Origin: Planctomycetaceae bacterium
Lineage (GTDB): Bacteria > Planctomycetota > Planctomycetia > Pirellulales > UBA1268
DNA: 5,381 nt
NCBI GenBank assembly: GCA_003509235.1
Contig: DONH01000422.1
Span: forward strand, 1-5,381
Reading direction: 5' to 3'
Shown: one piece after another, positions 1-5,381 of the stretch
Position numbering within the stretch: position 1 is the stretch's first letter
Layout of the letters: each line of letters starts with the position of its first letter
The notes under the pieces: model-generated
What the model was told of the DNA's origin: nothing
Database searches by the model: none
Seen by the model: only the letters and a program-made list of their open reading frames with translations
Translations under genes and position numbers: made by a program

Positions 1-1676
1 CGTCCGGCAAAAAGAAACCGATCTCCGGTGTTCAGGCGGCTGATGAATGATTCTTCGACGGTGCCGAGTCGGCCGCCGCGACACCATTTGACCTCGACAG
101 TTGCATTCGACGTAATTGTGCCGATGTTCATTCGGTGCCGACGAGCCAGTGCGGGACTGGCAATGTACCATCGCCCAAATCGTTCCTTGATCCGGCAGTA
201 GTCGGGGTAGGCGGAAAGCGCATGCCCACCGCGAGCGGCGAAGTCGAGCGCCCACTGCCAGGACTGGTCGTCGAGATTTGCAAACGCAACCGTTTGCTTC
301 ACTTCCTCGTACAACTCGTGCTCACGAAAGCCTCCACTACAGGCCACCGTCACGATGTGCTGTGATAGACAGTCAAGGGCATTTGTGAGAGGGCGTCGGG
401 GTTCAACGGAGCCAGCCGTGGCAGCCAGCCGTGCGGCAGCACATTCAATAAGTTCCAAGGCGTGAGTTGGGATGCAAATAAGTCGGCCAACAGCACCTGG
501 CGCGTGACCGCTTCTGCCAGCCCGCTGAAGAATTCGAGCAATTCCTTTCGGGCTTCCGATCTGAAGGACTTGTTCGACAGGGCCGAAATCAACACCAAGG
601 TCAAGGCTTGACGTGGCAACAACACATTTGAGCGATCCGTCGCGAAGACCTGCTTCAGCAGTGTTGCGTATTTCACGATCAACGGAGCCGTGATGAAGCG
701 CGAGTTTGTCTTGCCAGTCTGGTCGGGCTTCTCGGATGGCGTCATACCAACGTTCAGCCTGAGAGCGAGTGTTTGTAAACGCGAGAGTTGTTCTAGCTGA
801 GTCAATTGCTTGAACGACTTGTGGGAGGAGCCGAAGCCCCATGTGTCCTGCCCATGGGAATCGCTCAATTGGGTCAGGGATAATCGTCGAGAACTCAAGA
901 CTTCGTGGTGCATTCGCTTGAATTAATTGAGCTTGCTCACGCTGCATTGGTCCAACAAGTGTGGCAACGGCTTCATCAAGATTCGCAAGGGTCGCAGATA
1001 ATCCCCATGTGACCACTCCGGGACGGATGGCGCGGAGCCTTGATAATGCAAGTTCAGTCTGAACACCACGCTTTGTTCCAAGAAGTTCGTGCCATTCGTC
1101 GACGATGACGGTGTCGAGATCCGAAAATATTTCCTGGCTGTCTTCGAGTGACAATAAAATAGAAAGCGATTCAGGAGTGGTGATAAGAGCTTCGGGCCAA
1201 TTCTGTCGAAGACGGCGACGATCAGCAGCTGATGTGTCACCAGTGCGGGTGCCGACCTGCCAGTGGGAGCCAAGCATTTCAGTCAGGTCGGCCAGTGGCT
1301 CTTGAAGGGCACGGGCGGTATCTGTCGCTAGAGCACGAAGTGGAGTGATCCAGATAATCCGGATGCCGGTCTTCTTGTGGTGCGTGGATAAAGCAGAGCT
1401 TCGACACAATGCACCAAGCCATGCTGCGAGTGTTTTTCCTGTACCCGTCGGAGCGTGAAGAAGGCCGTTTCTTCCAGCTGCCATCGCTTGCCAAGTTGCA
1501 CGTTGGAAATCGAATGGCGTTTGTTTGCGATTTTTAAACCATTGTTCGCATGTCGCACAAAGAGTGGCCAGCTCAGTAACTGGTTTTGGAGTTGGAGTAT
1601 CTTTTTTTTGTGACGAACGTTGTCTGCCTAGTGGTAGCCGCCGTTGAGGAAGTGTGGCTTTAGGTGCTGAGGGCAT
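1..1676 (-). CDS. Ligase-associated DEXH-box helicase (Lhr-Core type), C-terminus cut by window edge
   Basis: ATP-driven SF2 DNA helicase of the Lhr-Core family found beside ATP-dependent ligases, presumed to unwind or translocate on DNA during repair in the cytoplasm. I translated it by hand: ATG at 1676-1674, then 558 codons with no stop to the left edge. Motifs in order: Q-motif-like PFDFQ (54-58), Walker A APTGTGKT (75-82), Ia TPLRALA (111-117), Ib TTPESL (166-171), DEWH box (193-196), SAT (227-229), IV FTNTR (300-304), V SSLDLGVDFG (356-365), VI QRAGRSGH (384-391). The winged-helix and start of the Lhr-specific domain follow. Family members run to about 800-850 residues, so roughly a third is missing. 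Residues 1-35 are a basic, Pro/Lys-rich extension before the core. It starts 29 bp after the ligase stop with only a weak ribosome site, so it is probably cotranscribed with the ligase. GC at third codon positions rises sharply after about residue 440. The family assignment is firm; the exact start is less so. Confidence 0.95.
   Translation of the reverse strand, partial: MPSAPKATLPQRRLPLGRQRSSQKKDTPTPKPVTELATLCATCEQWFKNRKQTPFDFQRATWQAMAAGRNGLLHAPTGTGKTLAAWLGALCRSSALSTHHKKTGIRIIWITPLRALATDTARALQEPLADLTEMLGSHWQVGTRTGDTSAADRRRLRQNWPEALITTPESLSILLSLEDSQEIFSDLDTVIVDEWHELLGTKRGVQTELALSRLRAIRPGVVTWGLSATLANLDEAVATLVGPMQREQAQLIQANAPRSLEFSTIIPDPIERFPWAGHMGLRLLPQVVQAIDSARTTLAFTNTRSQAERWYDAIREARPDWQDKLALHHGSVDREIRNTAEAGLRDGSLKCVVATSSLDLGVDFGPVEQVLQIGSPKGIARILQRAGRSGHAPGAVGRLICIPTHALELIECAAARLAATAGSVEPRRPLTNALDCLSQHIVTVACSGGFREHELYEEVKQTVAFANLDDQSWQWALDFAARGGHALSAYPDYCRIKERFGRWYIASPALARRHRMNIGTITSNATVEVKWCRGGRLGTVEESFISRLNTGDRFLFAG
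410..433. repeat. 11-bp direct repeat, period 13 bp, inside the helicase gene
   Basis: The plus-strand word AGCCAGCCGTG occurs at 410-420 and again at 423-433, separated by GC. The period of 13 is not a multiple of three, so loss or gain of one unit would shift the helicase frame. It encodes the alanine-rich stretch RLAATAGS (about residues 416-423), just after motif VI. It may be chance in a GC-rich stretch, but the copies match perfectly. Confidence 0.6.
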
Positions 1677-1705
1677 TGGTTCTGCTCGGTTTGTTCGCCA
1701 GCTAG

Positions 1706-3403
1706 CTACTGTTCACCAGTTGCTTGTGCAAGAAGTGCTTTCAAGTCGCTGAGTGTTGCTGCCTCATGAGGAAGTTTGTCACGTCTCCATCTCGCTATTC
1801 GTGGAAAGCGAACCGCTATGCCTGACTTATGACGGGTTGATCTCGATACATTTTCAAAGGCCAGTTGAAATACAAGCGTTGGCCGTACGACGCGAACTGG
1901 ACCATGCCTCTCAATCGTAGTGCTACGGATAATCTTGTCGATTTCAATAAGCTCTTTGTCAGATAGCCCACTATAGGCTTTTGCGACGGTGACAAGTTGA
2001 TTCCCGTCCCAGACACCAAGCGTATAGTCAGTGTGGAGCCCGGCGCGGCGCCCATGCCCAGCCTGGGCATAATGGAGCACAGCATCAATTTCGAGTGGCT
2101 CCACCTTCCATTTCCACCAGTCGCCTCGTGGTCGGCCATGTGCATAGCTGCTTGTGATTCGTTTGAGCATGAGCCCTTCAACACCACGTCGGCGGGCTTG
2201 TTGTCGGGCGAGGGCGAGCTCGTCCCATGAATGGGCATCAACAAGAGGAGAGTGAAACATTCTAATGTCACTATTTTCATTTTCGGCAGAATTATGGTGA
2301 AGTTTAGCTGCCACACCTGAAAGTGCCGGTTGTCGCTGAAAAGCCGATGGCACGATGGTGAGGAGTTTCCTTCGGCGAAGAGAAAGTGGCTCTTGCCGAA
2401 TGTCCTTTCCTTGGGTTTCAAGCAGGTCGTACGCAACAAAAACAGCCGGGATTTCAGTACGAATCTTTTTACCGGCACGTTTACGGCTTGCCCTTTTCGA
2501 TAGCATTGAGAAGGGGAGAAGATTGTTCGGGTGGGCTGCAAGCAGTTCCCCGTCGAGAACAGTGCCATCAGGAAGATATTCTGCAGCTTCTACAATTTCA
2601 GGGAAGGCATCGTTCATCCTTTCTTCGCCTCGGCTCCAGATTGAGATTCCAGCAGATCTTCGCACAACCTGAGCCCGCATGCCGTCCCACTTCCATTCGG
2701 CGTGCCAGTCCGCGGCAGAGCCAAGCTCCTGAGGTTCACTATTCATTGGTGAAGCAAGAAAGAATGGGTACGGGCGCAGGCTGTCAGCGGACGTAGGCTT
2801 TGGTGAAATAAGTGACTGAAAGTCTTCTGCAGTCTCGATTGTTGCGGCCATCATTCGTTCGGCAAGCACTGCTGGCTCCAGACCAGACATTTCTGCGAGT
2901 GCTCGTGCGACTAAAGATCTCGACACGCCAACACGGCAGCCCCCAGTTAAAAGCTTGTGCCAGACAATTCGTTCACGAGGCGTCAGCCGTTTCCATGTTT
3001 CCTCAACGACCTGTCGTTTGTGGTTGTCCGGCTTTCCTTTGAGTCCACGTATCGTTTCTTCGAAGCAACGAGAGAGTGGTAGTGGTTCAGTGATGTGGTT
3101 CTGGTTACTCGTTTCACGTGTGGGTTGGTCCGGTAAGATGAGGGCAAGTGTCTCGGCAAGGTCGCCAACGTGAGCGTAGCTTTCTTCAACCAGCCAGAGA
3201 GGGAGTTCGGAAAATTCTGCAGCCCATTCTCTGAGTGATCGTGTCGATACGGCCCGAAGTTGTTTGGCCCCACACAGCACTCGTAGCCCGCACGCGGCGT
3301 CTTCAGGAGGTGCTGACACAAAGTACTCTTTCAGAACTTCAATCTTTTGGTTTGTACTGGTTGTGCCATCCAGTTTCCAATACAGATCAGAGAAGCGTTT
3401 CAT
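1706..3403 (-). CDS. ATP-dependent DNA ligase (cluster-type, nonreplicative)
   Basis: Seals 5'-phosphate/3'-OH nicks through a covalent lysyl-AMP intermediate, using ATP. It is 565 aa and complete. The N-terminal DNA-binding domain covers about 1-200. The nucleotidyltransferase domain spans about 210-435: motif I EWKWDGMR with adenylated Lys238, Ia SRGEERMNDAFPE (from 258), III TVLDGELL (281-288), IIIa FVAYDLLE (322-329), IV EGLMLKR (409-415), V WWKWKVEP (429-436; Lys431 and Lys433). The OB-fold domain (about 440-545) ends with motif VI around RFPRIARWRRDK (532-543). All catalytic motifs are intact. Its ATG lies in an ATGA overlap with the exonuclease stop, with GAGG 7 nt upstream, which indicates translational coupling. 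A stretch of about 20 residues near 358-380 (Asn/Glu/His-rich, before motif IV) looks longer than in relatives I recall. It belongs to the type linked to Lhr-Core, exonuclease and PdeM, not to LigD, since no polymerase or Ku-associated domains are fused. The family assignment is very secure. Confidence 0.97.
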   Translation of the reverse strand: MKRFSDLYWKLDGTTSTNQKIEVLKEYFVSAPPEDAACGLRVLCGAKQLRAVSTRSLREWAAEFSELPLWLVEESYAHVGDLAETLALILPDQPTRETSNQNHITEPLPLSRCFEETIRGLKGKPDNHKRQVVEETWKRLTPRERIVWHKLLTGGCRVGVSRSLVARALAEMSGLEPAVLAERMMAATIETAEDFQSLISPKPTSADSLRPYPFFLASPMNSEPQELGSAADWHAEWKWDGMRAQVVRRSAGISIWSRGEERMNDAFPEIVEAAEYLPDGTVLDGELLAAHPNNLLPFSMLSKRASRKRAGKKIRTEIPAVFVAYDLLETQGKDIRQEPLSLRRRKLLTIVPSAFQRQPALSGVAAKLHHNSAENENSDIRMFHSPLVDAHSWDELALARQQARRRGVEGLMLKRITSSYAHGRPRGDWWKWKVEPLEIDAVLHYAQAGHGRRAGLHTDYTLGVWDGNQLVTVAKAYSGLSDKELIEIDKIIRSTTIERHGPVRVVRPTLVFQLAFENVSRSTRHKSGIAVRFPRIARWRRDKLPHEAATLSDLKALLAQATGEQ

Positions 3404-4488
3404 TTGGCAGCCTCTGCATCTTTGTTGTCAGTTTCGATAGGTTCACGAGTGATAGCCTGAAGCTCTGAGGCGTCTTCATCTGTGTCACTATCATCAGGAT
3501 TCGTTTCACCAACAAAACGTGTTGCAAGTACCTCTGCCTCGAGCCCTTGTTCCGTAAGCAATCGTGCGACTATGTCTGTAAAACCGTGAGTAACAAGGAC
3601 TCGTTGTGCACCCGAAGATTGAACCGCCTGCATAAGGTCTGGATAGTCAACGTGGTCAGAAAGAATAAAGCCTTTCGGGATCCCACGTCGTCGACGAACG
3701 CCGCGAAGAAGCATCCAGCCGGATACCATGGCAATAGATGTCTCACCAAAGCGATTGATCCAGGTTGTGGCTGCAGCACTTGGAGGAGCAATAACAATCC
3801 CACGCCCGCCGCCTATTTTTCGGCTCCGAGGTGGTATTCGATTGATGGGTGGAAGTCGTACGCCGCTTGCCCGATAGGCTTCAACAAGTTTCATCACGGC
3901 CCCATGTCCATATATCGGTCCGATTGATGGGTCGAGTAATGAGGCAAGCCGCTGTGCCTTACCAAGTGCATACGCCAATAGCACGCTGGTACGACCAGAG
4001 TCGGCGTTTGCTCTCCACCACGCATTTATTTCTTGAGCAACAGTTTCTGGATCAGGCCAACGATACACAGGTAAGCCAAAAGTGCTTTCTGTGACAAATA
4101 CATCACAGGGAACGGATTCAAAACAGTCACACGTTGAATCATTCTGGAGTTTGTAATCACCAGTTACGACCCAGGTTGTCCCCTGGTAACTCACTCGAAC
4201 TTGTGAGGAACCCAAAAGATGGCCTGCTGGATGGAGCGAAATATCAACTCCATTTATGGAAAGATGCTCGTTGTATTTCAGAGTATCGATGAGTGCCTGG
4301 TTGCCCATGCGGGTACGCAAGACATGCTTGCCAGGTGCAGCACAAAGATAACAATCACTACCCGGCCGAGCATGATCAGCGTGGGCGTGGGTGATAACGG
4401 CATGAGATACCGGTCGCCATGGATCGATATAGAAATTACCGACCGCACAGAAGAGACCGTTGGGTGTGATTTCAAGAAGATCGGGCAC
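3400..4488 (-). CDS. Ligase-associated DNA exonuclease (metallo-beta-lactamase/beta-CASP-like fold)
   Basis: Metal-dependent DNA nuclease related to the mRNA 3'-end processing/SNM1 metallo-beta-lactamase group; a studied relative in a Pseudomonas cluster is manganese-dependent. I chose the GTG at 4488 (362 aa) because a perfect AGGAGG lies 10 nt upstream and the family consensus begins at PDLLEITPNGLFC. An in-frame GTG at 4518 would add ten residues with no clear ribosome site. Metal-site motifs in 362-aa numbering: HAHADH at 34-39, HPAGH with His86 and His90, GDYK with Asp111, TESTFG with Glu134, SDHVDY with Asp278 and His279, and THGF with His301. The catalytic set appears complete. The last 35 residues (328-362) form an acidic tail with 13 Asp/Glu, probably disordered. 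It overlaps the ligase by 4 bp (ATGA) and follows the secreted-protein gene after 45 bp. The product should be cytoplasmic, with no signal peptide. 'Exonuclease' is the family name; activity is inferred. Confidence 0.94.
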   Translation of the reverse strand: MPDLLEITPNGLFCAVGNFYIDPWRPVSHAVITHAHADHARPGSDCYLCAAPGKHVLRTRMGNQALIDTLKYNEHLSINGVDISLHPAGHLLGSSQVRVSYQGTTWVVTGDYKLQNDSTCDCFESVPCDVFVTESTFGLPVYRWPDPETVAQEINAWWRANADSGRTSVLLAYALGKAQRLASLLDPSIGPIYGHGAVMKLVEAYRASGVRLPPINRIPPRSRKIGGGRGIVIAPPSAAATTWINRFGETSIAMVSGWMLLRGVRRRRGIPKGFILSDHVDYPDLMQAVQSSGAQRVLVTHGFTDIVARLLTEQGLEAEVLATRFVGETNPDDSDTDEDASELQAITREPIETDNKDAEAAK

Positions 4489-4498
4489 GGTGAGTGAA

Positions 4499-4504
4499 CC
4501 TCCT
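4499..4504 (-). promoter_or_regulatory. Strong Shine-Dalgarno site for the exonuclease
   Basis: The minus strand reads AGGAGG here, 10 nt before the GTG at 4488-4486. It is a full anti-SD match and the strongest ribosome site before any gene in the window. It lies inside the frame that would be read from the alternative GTG at 4518, which argues that 4518 is not the real start. Confidence 0.75.
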
Positions 4505-4533
4505 GTCAGGTGGCTCACTGTTTTCCATCCCGC

Positions 4534-4875
4534 TCAACGATATGCTGCATTGCCAACAGCCGGGAATCGATAGCCACCGAATCCAAATGGAGCGTAGCGT
4601 GGCCAGTCGCCCGGGGCGACCCCCGGCTCTGTTCCGTACATTTTCCACGTCGGCGTCCGCGGTATCGTCGGCGGAACATAATAGCGGGGTCGGCCCTCAA
4701 TTCCGGTCACATATGGGCTTGCCCCTGGTTTGTAAGGTGCTTGATTTCTGGGAGTTCGAGAATTCCGGTAACTCGAGGATTTTGATTTCCTCCAGCGAGC
4801 AGCTTCAGCGGATGAAACAACCCAGGCAGTCGACAGGAGCGTGAGAATCACAAACGATGGTTTTTTAAAATTCAT
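4534..4875 (-). CDS. Small secreted hypothetical protein, basic and Tyr/Pro/Gly-rich
   Basis: I do not recognise a family. The 113-aa product begins with a textbook signal peptide: Lys4-Lys5, a hydrophobic core at about 8-21, and an AEA motif at 23-25 fitting signal peptidase I cleavage before Ala26. The mature part of about 88 residues starts with a basic, Ser-rich segment (RWRKSKSSSYRNSR), then becomes rich in Pro, Gly, Arg and aromatics, with nine tyrosines and no cysteine. No transmembrane segment follows, so export to the periplasm or surface is likely. The ATG at 4875 has only a weak ribosome site, partly inside a small inverted repeat. It is first in the run of same-strand genes leading to the exonuclease (45-bp gap) and may share its transcript, though a link to repair is not implied. 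The signal peptide and end-to-end composition support a real gene; an antisense frame at 4494-4844 looks like a shadow. Confidence 0.75.
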   Translation of the reverse strand: MNFKKPSFVILTLLSTAWVVSSAEAARWRKSKSSSYRNSRTPRNQAPYKPGASPYVTGIEGRPRYYVPPTIPRTPTWKMYGTEPGVAPGDWPRYAPFGFGGYRFPAVGNAAYR

Positions 4876-5086
4876 GGTTTCTGGACACCAGATGGACGGA
4901 AAGGGCTTCAGTCAGAGTTTCAGAAAATCGACTCTCCTTAACTCTACTCGGTGAAAGATGCCATAGGGCTGAAGGTTCAAAAAATACATTCCTACGGGGC
5001 CGGTCGTATGGTTTATCTGTTTTATAAGGACACGGAGTGAGCATGCATATCTGAGCAGTTTAGTGTTCCTGATGGCCAGTCATTAG
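4876..5086. other. Intergenic region between the phosphatase and the secreted-protein gene
   Basis: These 211 bp are the only sizeable noncoding stretch, AT-richer than the flanking genes (about 45% GC in 4921-4980 by hand count). It should hold the end of the phosphatase transcript and any promoter for the downstream minus-strand genes. I found no convincing hairpin-plus-U-run terminator, no well-spaced -35/-10 pair, no tRNA and no riboswitch. A minus-strand TTATAAAA near 5025 is the best -10-like word, but it has no matching -35. A minus-strand AAGGAG at 4936-4941 has no start codon behind it. Confidence 0.6.
4880..4892. repeat. 5-bp inverted repeat upstream of the secreted-protein start
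   Basis: TCTGG-ACA-CCAGA on the plus strand is a perfect 5-bp stem with a 3-nt loop. In minus-strand mRNA it would end 4 nt before the ATG at 4875 and cover the place where a ribosome site should be. It could damp translation or be chance; the stem is short and has no U-run, so it is not a terminator. Confidence 0.35.
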
Positions 5087-5381
5087 TTACATCTGATCTT
5101 TTTCCGGTCCAGCCCACCGAATCCGAACAGGCATGTCAAACGCCTTCTCGAAAAGATCAGTTCTCCGCTCTGCACCCCAGATATCAACTTGAGGGTTGGC
5201 GTCAGACACAACAACAAGATTTGCACCATCGTTATCAATACTGGCAAGAACATCTTTTACTTGCTGTGATCGACTTCGGTCGAGGCCCCCAGCGAGTCGT
5301 AAGATAGCTGCCATGCTCCGAACCCGCTGTTGATCATCAGAGGAAAGTCGTGAAAAGTTCTGGTGTTTTTTTTTTGGGAAT
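5087..5381 (-). CDS. Ppx/GppA family phosphatase, C-terminal fragment (5' end beyond window)
   Basis: C-terminal 97 residues of an exopolyphosphatase/guanosine pentaphosphate phosphatase, an enzyme that hydrolyses polyphosphate or pppGpp in the cytoplasm. The frame is open from the right edge (first full codon at 5380-5378), so the ATG at 5314 is internal and not the start. The visible part is the end of the HD-like helical domain: PKKKHQNFSRLSSDDQQRV, then AAILRLAGGLDRS, and the closing segment VDIWGAERRTDLFEKAF, which matches the usual C-terminus of HD-containing Ppx/GppA proteins. It ends with TAA at 5089-5087. The ASKHA-fold catalytic domain lies outside the window, so substrate preference cannot be judged. 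Ten consecutive A residues in the mRNA encode the three lysines. A 211-bp gap separates it from the next gene, so it is probably a separate transcription unit. The family call is good; the Ppx versus GppA choice is open. Confidence 0.87.
   Translation of the reverse strand, partial: FPKKKHQNFSRLSSDDQQRVRSMAAILRLAGGLDRSRSQQVKDVLASIDNDGANLVVVSDANPQVDIWGAERRTDLFEKAFDMPVRIRWAGPEKDQM

Noticed and set aside
350..1558. Several minus-strand frames (350-913, 923-1273, 1328-1558) that could look like pieces of a broken helicase gene
   Set aside because: They are in other frames. The real helicase frame is continuous from 1676 to position 1 with motifs in the right order, so there is no frameshift or pseudogene.
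1816..2568. 250-aa minus-strand frame inside the ligase gene
   Set aside because: It overlaps the ligase adenylation and OB domains in another frame, shows no motif, and its composition looks like an out-of-frame reading.
3547..3927. 126-aa plus-strand frame opposite the exonuclease
   Set aside because: Antisense to conserved metallo-beta-lactamase coding sequence, with no family features.
4494..4844. 116-aa plus-strand frame opposite the secreted-protein gene
   Set aside because: It has no recognisable domain and lies antisense to a frame with a clean signal peptide; shadow is the simpler reading.
4936..4941. Minus-strand AAGGAG in the intergenic region
   Set aside because: No ATG, GTG or TTG lies at a usable distance behind it, so it does not serve a gene.
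4965..5010. Possible terminator at GGCCCC...GTAGG followed by a T-rich stretch on the minus strand
   Set aside because: I could not pair a stem of more than a few bases, so a terminator call is not supported.
5018..5030. TTATAAAA as a minus-strand -10 promoter element
   Set aside because: No credible -35 at about 17-bp spacing; sigma factor preferences of the host are unknown.

Overview
The window looks like a stretch of bacterial chromosome whose genes are all read on the minus strand. A Planctomycetota-like host is a tentative guess. It rests on mid-range GC, a small secreted basic, Tyr/Pro-rich orphan protein, mostly weak ribosome-binding sites, and general style; nothing here proves it. 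I see no mobile element, tRNA, rRNA or CRISPR array.

Layout from right to left, the direction of transcription: (1) the last 97 codons of a Ppx/GppA-type exopolyphosphatase/pppGpp phosphatase, cut by the right edge; (2) a 211-bp intergenic stretch; (3) a 113-aa secreted hypothetical protein; (4) a metallo-beta-lactamase-fold, ligase-associated DNA exonuclease; (5) an ATP-dependent DNA ligase whose ATG overlaps the exonuclease stop as ATGA; (6) 29 bp further on, a ligase-associated DEXH-box (Lhr-Core) helicase that runs off the left edge. The helicase is one uninterrupted frame from 1676 to the left edge, 558 codons with every SF2 helicase motif. The apparent ORFs in other frames across 1-1700 are its shadows, and the gene is not broken.

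Genes 4-6 are three parts of the known four-gene 'ligase-associated DNA damage response' cluster (exonuclease, ligase, Lhr-Core helicase, and the metallophosphoesterase PdeM/MPE). The fourth gene would be expected just beyond the left edge. The set is thought to act in DNA repair: the helicase remodels or unwinds DNA, the nuclease trims ends, and the ligase seals nicks. Ku and LigD are not in the window.

The system is known as a family, so I do not claim a wholly new one. Points worth a second look are the likely GTG start of the exonuclease behind a perfect AGGAGG, its acidic C-terminal tail, a marked change in third-position GC within the helicase gene near an 11-bp direct repeat, long in-frame A-tracts, and the secreted protein placed directly upstream of repair genes.
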